Origin: Bacteroidota bacterium
GTDB taxonomy: Bacteria; Bacteroidota; Ignavibacteria; UBA10030; UBA8401
Assembly: GCA_025355705.1 (NCBI GenBank)
Contig: JANXZD010000544.1
Span: forward strand, 1-6,494
Direction: 5' to 3'
DNA length: 6,494 bases
Shown: one piece after another, positions 1 through 5,779 of the stretch
Position numbering within the stretch: position 1 is the stretch's first letter
Layout: each line of letters starts with the position of its first letter
Program-made: the position numbers and the translations under genes
Notes under the pieces: model-generated
What the model was told of the DNA's origin: nothing
Seen by the model: the letters and a program-made list of their open reading frames with translations, nothing else
The model's database searches: none

Positions 1-897
1 CTGACCAATATGGTATTCGATAAATATCCTGAACTCGCAGCAGGAATCAAAGGGCTTTCCGAAGAAACAACAACCGGTGTTCATCGTTTGTATGATAGAA
101 TGAAGAACGGAACACTGTTGATGCCTGCAATCAACGTGAACGACTCCGTAACAAAATCAAAATTTGATAATAAGTACGGCTGCCGTGAATCGTTAGTAGA
201 CGCAATTCGACGCGCAACAGATCTAATGCTTGCCGGTAAAGTTGCTGTTGTCGCAGGTTTCGGTGATGTTGGTAAGGGTTCTGCAGATTCATTGCGCGAC
301 GCAAAAGTTCGCGTGATTGTTACAGAGATCGATCCGATCTGTGCGCTTCAAGCCGCAATGGAAGGGTATGAAGTAAAGAAAATGGATGATGCAGTAAAAG
401 AAGCTGATATCATCGTAACGACAACCGGAAACAAGAATATCATTACCGCGCGACATTTCAAAGCAATGAAACACAATGCGATCGTCTGCAATATCGGTCA
501 CTTTGATATTGAGATTGATATGGCGTGGCTGAATGCAAACTACGGAAAAACAAAAGATACCATCAAACCGCAGGTTGATAAATACACGATCGACGGAAAA
601 GATATTATCGTTCTTGCTGAAGGTCGTTTGGTCAATCTTGGCTGTGCAATGGGACATCCGTCTTTCGTAATGTCGAACTCATTCTCGAATCAAGTGCTTG
701 CGCAATTTGAGTTATGGAACAATTCCGATAAATATGAGAAGAAAGTGTATACACTTCCGAAATACTTAGATGAAAAAGTTGCCCGTCTGCATTTGAAGAA
801 GATCGGCGTTGAGCTCGATGTTCTTTCCGAAGATCAGGCGCAATACATCGGTGTTGCGGTTGAAGGACCGTATAAACCGGATTACTATCGGTATTAA
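1..897 (+). CDS. ahcY: S-adenosylhomocysteine hydrolase (adenosylhomocysteinase), 5'-truncated by the window
   Basis: This cytosolic NAD-dependent enzyme reversibly splits S-adenosylhomocysteine into adenosine and homocysteine, relieving inhibition of methyltransferases. The reading frame is open from base 1 (LTN precedes the first ATG at base 10), so that ATG is internal and the true start lies upstream. Compared with the roughly 430-residue family, about 130 N-terminal residues are missing and 298 are visible. The substrate and NAD region NDSVTKSKFDN (about bases 139-171) holds the conserved Lys and Asp-Asn. The Rossmann loop GFGDVGKG lies at bases 256-279 and is followed by Ser where many relatives have Cys. 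CNIGHFD, LAEGRLVNLGCAMGHPSFVMS and the NAD-contacting C-terminus KPDYYRY are all intact, so the protein should be active. A strong terminator follows. The identification is secure; upstream operon partners are out of view. Confidence 0.97.
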   Translation: MTNMVFDKYPELAAGIKGLSEETTTGVHRLYDRMKNGTLLMPAINVNDSVTKSKFDNKYGCRESLVDAIRRATDLMLAGKVAVVAGFGDVGKGSADSLRDAKVRVIVTEIDPICALQAAMEGYEVKKMDDAVKEADIIVTTTGNKNIITARHFKAMKHNAIVCNIGHFDIEIDMAWLNANYGKTKDTIKPQVDKYTIDGKDIIVLAEGRLVNLGCAMGHPSFVMSNSFSNQVLAQFELWNNSDKYEKKVYTLPKYLDEKVARLHLKKIGVELDVLSEDQAQYIGVAVEGPYKPDYYRY

Positions 898-914
898 TCT
901 ATAGCAATAACGTC

Positions 915-939
915 ATTCCCGAATGCTCCCGTCGGGAAT
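915..939. repeat. Short perfect inverted repeat after ahcY, possible dispersed palindrome
   Basis: ATTCCCGA (915-922) and TCGGGAAT (932-939) are exact reverse complements, separated by a 9-base loop. There is no T tract behind it, so it is not itself a terminator. The CATTCCCGA...TCGGGAATCC style recalls intergenic palindromes that occur in many copies in some bacterial genomes, but only one copy is visible here, so repeat status is inference. It sits 17 bases after the ahcY stop and directly before the terminator hairpin, so it could also act as a 3'-end RNA-stabilising structure. Confidence 0.55.
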
Positions 940-941
940 CC

Positions 942-980
942 AAAATCCCTGAAGCGAAATACTTCAGGGATTTTTATTTT
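942..980 (+). terminator. Strong intrinsic terminator of ahcY
   Basis: A perfect 13-bp stem joins AAAATCCCTGAAG (942-954) to CTTCAGGGATTTT (962-974) around a 7-base loop. The T-rich run TTTTTATTTT (971-980) begins inside the 3' arm and continues past it, as expected for factor-independent termination of rightward transcription. The upstream A run would give a weaker U tract for leftward transcription, so it may also help end the converging minus-strand gene. Confidence 0.88.
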
Positions 981-985
981 AAATA

Positions 986-1034
986 CTAAATTTGACTCCA
1001 TCCTGACCCTCCCCTTACAGGGGAGGAAATTTAG
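986..1034. repeat. Nested inverted repeat between convergent genes
   Basis: An outer 8-bp arm pair, CTAAATTT (986-993) with AAATTTAG (1027-1034), encloses an inner 7-bp pair, CCTCCCC (1008-1014) with GGGGAGG (1020-1026), whose loop is TTACA. The inner and outer stems abut on the right and are separated by a 14-base asymmetric bulge on the left. It begins 8 bases past the stop codon of the minus-strand gene and may shape the 3' end of that mRNA. Two matched stems in one small element, with a C-rich arm unlike the AT-rich surroundings, suggest a mobile or dispersed palindromic element, but a second copy is not visible. Confidence 0.55.
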
Positions 1035-1042
1035 CGGAACGA

Positions 1043-1588
1043 TCACCGTGCTTTTATTGCCTTCACGTACATCTCATTCAGCTTCAGCCAGGCTTTCACA
1101 TTCTTCGGATGGATCCAATCGTTGCCGATCTCGTTCCATTCATGAAGCGTGTGCGGAAGTCCGATGCTGTCCACAAAATGCTCTTCAACGATGAAGAATT
1201 GATTTTTGTAGGGAAGGAGAAATCCTTTTCCTTCGTTCAATACTTTTTTCGCCTGTGAATATTTTGCGAACCAGATGTTCCAGTACGTGGTGAATCCTTT
1301 CGGATAAAATTCCTCTTTGATCTCTGCGAGCGGAGAAGTTTCCGCGGCAGTATCGAGAGCAGATTTCAATTCTGTCCACGATCCGTAGCCGTTTTCGTCG
1401 GCGATAACATTGAACGCATGTTTCAATTGCAGGTTGTTCAACGTTTCCGCGTTGTCGGATGACAATGAAGCCAAAGAGGTTAATGGACGAAAGCGTGAAA
1501 TTGCGCCGGCATCACCCTGTTTGGCGTGTTTTAGGAGCAGATCAGCTTCGTTCTTGAGAAATTCGTAGTGTGTGTGAAATATATTCAT
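1043..1588 (-). CDS. Uncharacterised protein with a short 'ENGYGSWTELK' helical module
   Basis: I do not recognise a characterised family. I chose the ATG at 1588-1586 because AGGAG (complement of 1594-1598) lies 5 bases upstream. The open frame continues to a TTG at 1702, but that 38-residue extension lacks an SD and would cover the likely promoter. The 181-residue product has no signal peptide or membrane segment and is probably cytosolic. Residues 10-36 (FLKNEADLLLKHAKQGDAG) and 55-78 (LKHAFNVIADENGYGSWTEL) resemble the short helical region seen at the N-terminus of some ankyrin-repeat proteins (A.LL.AA..GD...; A..VIA.E.G..SW..LK). No ankyrin repeats follow. Residues 90-181 are aromatic-rich (Trp 103, 106, 151, 158 and 167), containing FLLPYKNQFFIVEEHF and a DWIHP motif. 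It is transcribed alone, convergent with ahcY and divergent from the peroxidase gene. The gene is likely real; its function is unknown. Confidence 0.8.
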   Translation of the reverse strand: MNIFHTHYEFLKNEADLLLKHAKQGDAGAISRFRPLTSLASLSSDNAETLNNLQLKHAFNVIADENGYGSWTELKSALDTAAETSPLAEIKEEFYPKGFTTYWNIWFAKYSQAKKVLNEGKGFLLPYKNQFFIVEEHFVDSIGLPHTLHEWNEIGNDWIHPKNVKAWLKLNEMYVKAIKAR

Positions 1589-1639
1589 ACAAACTCCTGT
1601 TGGTCTATCGTTTGCCCTTGATTGATAGAGAAGTTTTAG

Positions 1640-1667
1640 AATATATGTTTGGTCGAATTGTGCACAA
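1640..1667 (-). promoter_or_regulatory. Candidate promoter of the minus-strand hypothetical gene, with an overlapping 12-bp palindrome
   Basis: Read on the minus strand, TTGTGC (complement of 1662-1667) is followed after 16 bases by TATATT (complement of 1640-1645), a fair sigma-70-like pair with a weak -35. Transcription would begin near 1630-1634, giving a leader of about 40-50 bases that includes the SD. The perfect 12-bp palindrome ATTGTGCACAAT (1657-1668) covers the -35 element and could be a repressor half-site pair, which is inference only. The -10 octamer TATATTCT recurs upstream of hisD. Confidence 0.4.
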
Positions 1668-1806
1668 TGAAGTTTTCTTTTAGGGCATAGGTGTCTGTGC
1701 AAACCTGATAATGAAATATACGAATTATTGCTAAAAGGAACAGTGAAAATTTGTTAATAGACCCGAAAAACCTTCTTGCCAAATGAAACATTTATTTCCA
1801 TCTTGG

Positions 1807-1815
1807 TGTTATACT
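1807..1815 (+). promoter_or_regulatory. Candidate extended -10 promoter of the peroxidase gene
   Basis: TGTTATACT provides TG, one base, then TATACT (1810-1815; five of six match TATAAT), the extended -10 form that tolerates a poor -35. No good -35 lies at the usual distance; AACATT or nearby bases would have to serve. Transcription would begin near 1821-1823, leaving a short leader with the SD-like AAGGAAA (1831-1837) before the ATG at 1843. Confidence 0.4.
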
Positions 1816-1842
1816 AGCAACACAAAATAGAAGGAAACGACA

Positions 1843-2409
1843 ATGAATAAACTCAGTTCTGTAATACTTATCGCACTATTTGCGATTGGGACACTTACCG
1901 CACAGGAGACAAAAAAGAAAATGGATGCACCGATCTATAATTTTACAATGAAAACAATCGAAGGGAAAAACAAATCCCTTGCTGATTACAAAGGCAAAGT
2001 AGTGATGGTGGTGAATACGGCATCATTTTGCGGAAATACACCGCAGTATAAGCAACTTGAAGAGATCTATAAAAAATATAAAGACAAAGGGCTGGCGATC
2101 ATCGGATTTCCGGCGAACAATTTCGGGAAACAAGAGCCGGGAAATGATTCTGATATTAAAACATTTTGCGAAAAAAATTATGGTGTTACATTCGATATGT
2201 TCTCGAAGATCAGTGTCAAAGGGGACGACATACATCCGCTCTATAAGTATTTGACAACAGATGCCGGATTCAATGGTGATATTGATTGGAATTTTGCCAA
2301 GTTTCTTGTTGATAAGAACGGCAATGTTGTTGCACGTTACAAAGCAAGAATGAAACCCGATGAAAAAGAGATCGTTGCAAAGATTGATGAGTTGCTGACA
2401 CAGAAATAA
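1843..2409 (+). CDS. Exported glutathione peroxidase-fold thiol peroxidase (2-Cys, probably thioredoxin-dependent)
   Basis: The enzyme reduces hydrogen peroxide or lipid hydroperoxides with thiols. The 188-residue product starts with a signal peptide: Lys3, a hydrophobic stretch at about residues 4-18, and a likely cleavage after TLTA (residue 20). It should therefore act in the periplasm or outside the cell; there is no lipobox Cys. The GPx fold fills residues 28-186. The peroxidatic residue is Cys63 in NTASFCGNTPQY, encoded by TGC, so this is not a selenoprotein. The rest of the catalytic tetrad is present: Gln97 (FGKQEPG), Trp149 and Asn150 (DWNFAKFLVD). Cys109 in FCEKNYGVTF lies 46 residues after Cys63, the spacing of the peroxidatic and resolving Cys36/Cys82 of yeast Gpx3, so a disulfide cycle recharged by a thioredoxin-like partner is likely. 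AAGGAAA lies 5 bases before the ATG. The gene appears monocistronic. Confidence 0.94.
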   Translation: MNKLSSVILIALFAIGTLTAQETKKKMDAPIYNFTMKTIEGKNKSLADYKGKVVMVVNTASFCGNTPQYKQLEEIYKKYKDKGLAIIGFPANNFGKQEPGNDSDIKTFCEKNYGVTFDMFSKISVKGDDIHPLYKYLTTDAGFNGDIDWNFAKFLVDKNGNVVARYKARMKPDEKEIVAKIDELLTQK

Positions 2410-2447
2410 GCTTTTGAAATATACCGTTCTTCCTGCGCTAAATGTCA

Positions 2448-2484
2448 GATACAGAATAACGTGTCAGACGTTGTTCTGCATATC
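2448..2484 (+). other. Hairpin in the 3' untranslated region of the peroxidase gene
   Basis: CAGAATAACG (2452-2461) pairs with CGTTGTTCTG (2469-2478) over 10 bp including one G-U wobble, around the 7-base loop TGTCAGA. GATA (2448-2451) and TATC (2481-2484) can extend it past a 2-base bulge. No T run follows directly, so it is not a standard terminator. The loop heptamer also occurs at 2443-2449. It could protect the mRNA 3' end or belong to a small structured RNA; nothing here decides which. Confidence 0.4.
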
Positions 2485-2536
2485 TCACGTAAAGATGTAA
2501 AGTCAACAAGGATTTTTTTTTGCGAGAAACAAATTG

Positions 2537-2569
2537 AAAGGAAACTTCTGAAAAGAGTTTCCTTTTTTT
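2537..2569 (+). terminator. Intrinsic terminator between the peroxidase gene and hisD
   Basis: AAAGGAAACT (2537-2546) pairs exactly with AGTTTCCTTT (2556-2565) around a 9-base loop, and seven Ts run from 2563 to 2569. It is 128 bases beyond the peroxidase stop but only 28 bases before the hisD start codon. It most simply ends the peroxidase transcript; if hisD is also transcribed from upstream, it would act as an attenuator. Confidence 0.82.
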
Positions 2570-2582
2570 GTGCATTTTTGGG

Positions 2583-2590
2583 TATATTCT
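2583..2590 (+). promoter_or_regulatory. Candidate -10 element for hisD implying a leaderless or near-leaderless mRNA
   Basis: TATATTCT ends 7 bases before the hisD ATG at 2598. Its first six bases match TATAAT at five positions, and the same octamer lies in the candidate promoter of the minus-strand gene (complement of 1638-1645). Usual -10 to start spacing would put transcription start at about 2594-2598. No good -35 is found at 16-18 bases, since that stretch is the terminator's 3' arm. No SD sequence precedes the ATG, which fits a leaderless message but does not prove it. Confidence 0.35.
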
Positions 2591-2597
2591 TAACAAG

Positions 2598-3878
2598 ATG
2601 ATAAAAATAATCGACCTTAGAAAAAAGAAACAATTCTCACGTTATTCCGTCAGTAAGCGGTCGAAAAATAACTCGATTGAAAAATCGGTTGCGGAGATTA
2701 TTCATCGCGTGGAACGTGATGGCGATAAAGCACTGCGCTATTATACAAAAAAATTTGATGGTGCTGAGATCGATTCTATAAAAATGAATCCGAAAGAACT
2801 CTCTTTACTACTAAAGAAAGCAGAACCATCATTCATTTCAATCCTGAAAGAATCAGCTTCTAATATCCGAACATTTCACAAAGCTCAGGTACGAAAACCG
2901 CTCTCCATAAAAGTGAAGGAGAATTCCGAGCTTCGGCAATTGTATCGTCCAATTGAAAAAGTGGGGGTCTATGTTCCCGGAGGAAAAGCGTCGTATTCTT
3001 CAACGGTATTGATGAATGTGATTCCTGCTCAAATTGCAGGAGTAAAAGAGATCCACCTTGTTTCACCGCCGGATGCAGCAGGAAACATTCATCCCGATGT
3101 TTTACTTGCCGCATCATTGCTTGGTATTAAGAATGTCTATCGTATTGGTGGCGCGCATGCAATTGCCGCGCTTGCGTATGGAACTGAAACGATTCCTGCA
3201 GTTGATAAGATCGTTGGACCGGGAAATATTTTTGTTGCAACAGCAAAAAGAATGGTCTATGGCGCAGTTGGAATTGACAGTTTTGCCGGACCGAGTGAAG
3301 TAGTGGTCCTTGCCGACAATTCTGCGGATGCTTCGTTTGTTGCAGCTGATCTGCTTGCACAAGCGGAACACGACGAACAGGCAGTTCCGATTTTGATAAC
3401 GCCGAGCCGTTCGCTTGCCGATAAAGTGAATGCTGAAATGGATCGAATGCTGCAGGAACTGCCAAGAAAAAATATCATAGCAGCGTCATTGATGAATCAA
3501 GGGAAAATTTACCTTGTCACTTCACTGCAGCAAGGAATCGCTGTTACGAATGAACTTGCTCCTGAGCATCTGGAAATTATCACCACGAGAGATGAATCCG
3601 TATTAAAACAAATCCGGCATGCCGGATCGATCTTTCTTGGTAATTATTCCCCCGTTGCGATCGGCGATTATTTTGCGGGACCGAATCACGTTCTGCCAAC
3701 CGAACGAACAGCAAGATTCTCTTCACCTCTTTCTGTCGATGACTTTATCAAGAAATCGAGCGTCATTCGATATTCGAGCAAGCAAATGGAATCAGTAGCC
3801 GAGCGTGTTGCAACATTTGCTGAGCATGAAGGATTGACAGCTCACGCTTTGTCGCTACGAATACGAAAGAAAAAATAA
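2598..3878 (+). CDS. hisD: Histidinol dehydrogenase
   Basis: HisD catalyses the last two steps of histidine synthesis in the cytosol: NAD-dependent oxidation of L-histidinol through histidinal to histidine, using a zinc ion. I start at the ATG at 2598, giving 426 residues beginning MIKIIDLRK, typical of the family's N-terminus and close to its usual 430. An in-frame TTG at 2568 is rejected because it lies in the terminator T run. Visible signatures are VGVYVPGGKASYSSTVLM (122-139), KIVGPGNIFVATAK (204-217) and the active-site stretch DSFAGPSEV. Zinc ligands match E. coli Gln259, His262, Asp360 and His419 as Gln255 and His258 (AQAEHD), Asp357 (IGDYFAG) and His416 (EGLTAHA). The catalytic Glu-His pair is Glu323-His324 (APEHLEI). 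All key residues are present, so it should be active. hisC follows after 7 bases, and hisG is not adjacent on the left. Confidence 0.97.
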   Translation: MIKIIDLRKKKQFSRYSVSKRSKNNSIEKSVAEIIHRVERDGDKALRYYTKKFDGAEIDSIKMNPKELSLLLKKAEPSFISILKESASNIRTFHKAQVRKPLSIKVKENSELRQLYRPIEKVGVYVPGGKASYSSTVLMNVIPAQIAGVKEIHLVSPPDAAGNIHPDVLLAASLLGIKNVYRIGGAHAIAALAYGTETIPAVDKIVGPGNIFVATAKRMVYGAVGIDSFAGPSEVVVLADNSADASFVAADLLAQAEHDEQAVPILITPSRSLADKVNAEMDRMLQELPRKNIIAASLMNQGKIYLVTSLQQGIAVTNELAPEHLEIITTRDESVLKQIRHAGSIFLGNYSPVAIGDYFAGPNHVLPTERTARFSSPLSVDDFIKKSSVIRYSSKQMESVAERVATFAEHEGLTAHALSLRIRKKK

Positions 3879-3885
3879 GAGAACC

Positions 3886-4959
3886 ATGTCATTTTTAAAG
3901 CATATAAAATCCTCGGTTCAAAGACTTGAAGCATACAATGTTAAAGGGAAACCGCTTTCGCCTGAACTGATTAAACTCAATCAGAACGAGAATCCATTCG
4001 ATCTGCCGGATGAATTAAAACGTGAACTGGTTGAGGATTTTTGCCTTCAGTCCTGGAATCGTTATCCGGAAGTATTTCCAACACATCTACTTGAAGCACT
4101 GTCGAATCATCTGAAAGTTCCAATCGAAAGTATTATTGCAGCAAATGGTTCGAATGAATTGATGTACACGATTGGTATGGCGATCATCGGGAAAGGAACG
4201 AAAGTGTTGATCCCAGCGCCGACATTTTTCTTATATGAAAAAATTGTTCGCGTGTTGGATGGAGAAGTAATTGAAGTGCTGATGAAACAAGATCTATCGT
4301 TTGATGTAGATGGAATAATTCAGACAGCGCAAAAAGAGAAACCAGCGCTGATCATTCTCAATTCACCCAACAGTCCAACAGGACAATCGATTCTTATTTC
4401 AGATATTGAACGAATTTTACGCGAAACGGATTCGATCGTTGTTGTTGATGAAGCGTATATCGAATTTTCTGATAAACCTTCAGCGGCAACAATTCTTTCA
4501 AAGTACGATCGGCTGATTATTTTGAGAACATTCTCGAAAGCATTTTCACTTGCAGGCCTTCGTGTCGGTTATTTAATTGCGCAGCCAGCATTGGTTTCAG
4601 AACTTTTGAAGCCAAAAATTCCATTTACAGTGAATAATTTTTCCGCTTCCATTGCGATAAAATTACTTCAGGAAAATAATCTTGTACAAGAGAGAATCCG
4701 ATATATTATACAGCAACGTGCATATTTATACAAAAATCTATATGAACAAAAAAGAATTACTGTCTTTCGTTCAGATTCAAATTTCCTTATCTTTAAATCA
4801 AAGAATGAGGCAAAAGTACTGTTAGAGCAATTGTTGAATGAGAATGTCCTAATCCGCGATGTCAGTTCATATCCAATGTTGAACGGATTCCTTCGGGTGA
4901 ATGCTGGAACAGAATCGGAGAACAATGCTTTTCTTGTTGCGCTGAATAAATATTTGTAA
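3886..4959 (+). CDS. hisC: Histidinol-phosphate aminotransferase
   Basis: HisC is a PLP-dependent class I/II aminotransferase that converts imidazole acetol phosphate plus glutamate to histidinol phosphate and 2-oxoglutarate. Related enzymes may also transaminate aromatic amino acids. At 357 residues it is full length. Visible features are LNQNENPFDLP near the N-terminus (31-41), NGSNE for phosphate binding (87-91), NSPNSPTG with Asn162, VVDEAYIEF with Asp188 and Tyr191, and the Schiff-base lysine Lys218 in TFSKAFSLAGLR. Arg226 follows in that motif, and Arg337 lies in LRVNAGT near the C-terminus. The ATG is 7 bases after the hisD stop with only a weak AAGAGA upstream, so translational coupling to hisD is likely and the two should share a transcript. 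HisC acts two steps before HisD, with histidinol-phosphatase between them and not present here. Confidence 0.95.
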   Translation: MSFLKHIKSSVQRLEAYNVKGKPLSPELIKLNQNENPFDLPDELKRELVEDFCLQSWNRYPEVFPTHLLEALSNHLKVPIESIIAANGSNELMYTIGMAIIGKGTKVLIPAPTFFLYEKIVRVLDGEVIEVLMKQDLSFDVDGIIQTAQKEKPALIILNSPNSPTGQSILISDIERILRETDSIVVVDEAYIEFSDKPSAATILSKYDRLIILRTFSKAFSLAGLRVGYLIAQPALVSELLKPKIPFTVNNFSASIAIKLLQENNLVQERIRYIIQQRAYLYKNLYEQKRITVFRSDSNFLIFKSKNEAKVLLEQLLNENVLIRDVSSYPMLNGFLRVNAGTESENNAFLVALNKYL

Positions 4960-4962
4960 CAT

Positions 4963-4980
4963 AAGACCTTCCGGGTTTTT
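4963..4980 (+). terminator. Weak candidate terminator after hisC
   Basis: AAGACC (4963-4968) can pair with GGTTTT (4974-4979) over 6 bp including one G-U pair, around loop TTCCG, with the T run largely inside the stem. Stability would be low. The 56-base hisC-etfB gap also contains the 8-bp palindrome CGTGCACG (4984-4991) and no clear promoter, so partial read-through from his into etf cannot be excluded. Confidence 0.3.
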
Positions 4981-5015
4981 AAACGTGCACGGTCTGAACT
5001 AAATAGAGGAGTTCA

Positions 5016-5762
5016 ATGAAAATATTAGTGTTTGTCAATCATGTTCCTGACACAGAAACAAAAGTAAAAGTCGGCGCCGACGGGAAATTGATTGATCCGA
5101 CTGGTGTGAATTTTATGCTTAATCCATACGACGAAATTGCAGTGGAAGAAGCGTTGAAGACAAAGCAGCAATTTACAGGAGAAGTTGTTGTTGTATCGCT
5201 CGGTGGTGACGCGAACAAAGAAACTCTCCGTAAATCCCTCGCTATGGGATGTGATAAAGCAGTGCTGTTGAAGGATGCTTCGATTCGAGATTCCTTTGCA
5301 GTTGCTTCCGGACTTGCCGATTATGCAAAAGAGTACGGAGCAGAGATTATTTTCTTCGGTAAACAATCCATTGATTATGATGATTCACAGGTTGGCGGAC
5401 TTGTTGCAGAGATGCTAGGTATTCCATCAATCTCTGTAGTAGTGAAATTAGAAATCAACGGTGGAAATATTGTTGCCGAACGTGAGATAGAAGGTGGTCA
5501 CGAAATCGTTCATTCAAAACTTCCGGCGGTCATTACAACACAAAAAGGATTGAATGAGCCGAGATATCCTTCATTGAAAGGCATCATGGATGCGAAGCGT
5601 AAGATAATTGAAGAGAAAACAATCGCTCCAGTAACATCACGCGTTGAAGTTTCAGCGTTGCGCCAGCCAGCTGCAAAAGCAGCAGGAAAAATTGTCGGCA
5701 CAGATGCTTCGGCAGCAGCAGAATTGGTTCGACTGCTTCACGAAGAAGCCAAAGTAATCTAA
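5016..5762 (+). CDS. etfB: Electron transfer flavoprotein, beta subunit
   Basis: EtfB pairs with EtfA to form a soluble FAD-containing dimer. The dimer takes electrons from acyl-CoA and similar dehydrogenases and passes them toward the quinone pool. The 248-residue length is typical. It opens with MKILVFVNHVPD, the usual first strand. The nucleotide-binding segment GKQSIDYDDSQVGGLVAEML spans 115-134, and the signature EREIEGGHEIVHSKLPAVIT spans 155-174. GLNEPRYPSLKGIMDAK (178-194) is the partner-recognition loop region, with Leu187 at the expected anchor position. GKQSID resembles the AMP-binding form in conventional ETFs (GKQAID in human) more than the DGDTAQVGP form of flavin-bifurcating ETFs. 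A classical, non-bifurcating protein is therefore favoured but not proven. GAGGAG (5006-5011), 4 bases before the ATG, supports the start. etfA follows after 17 bases. Confidence 0.95.
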   Translation: MKILVFVNHVPDTETKVKVGADGKLIDPTGVNFMLNPYDEIAVEEALKTKQQFTGEVVVVSLGGDANKETLRKSLAMGCDKAVLLKDASIRDSFAVASGLADYAKEYGAEIIFFGKQSIDYDDSQVGGLVAEMLGIPSISVVVKLEINGGNIVAEREIEGGHEIVHSKLPAVITTQKGLNEPRYPSLKGIMDAKRKIIEEKTIAPVTSRVEVSALRQPAAKAAGKIVGTDASAAAELVRLLHEEAKVI

Positions 5763-5779
5763 CGAAGGAATATAGGACT

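Noticed and set aside
289..657. 122-codon open frame antisense to ahcY
   Set aside because: It is cysteine-, isoleucine- and phenylalanine-rich translation opposite a highly conserved gene, with no initiation signal.
1589..1702. N-terminal extension of the minus-strand protein to a TTG codon
   Set aside because: The downstream ATG at 1588 has a well-spaced AGGAG. The extension has no SD, overlaps the candidate promoter, and its residues do not look like a folded domain start.
2029..2031. Selenocysteine at the peroxidase active site
   Set aside because: The catalytic codon is TGC (Cys), not TGA, so no recoding is needed.
2410..2597. Histidine leader peptide or T-box controlling hisD
   Set aside because: No short frame with a run of His codons and no T-box-like bulge sequence is visible. 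Only the terminator itself supports any attenuation.
3114..3478. Overlapping minus-strand open frames inside hisD
   Set aside because: Several antisense frames coexist over a conserved hisD core, with no SD and unusual compositions. They are shadow frames.
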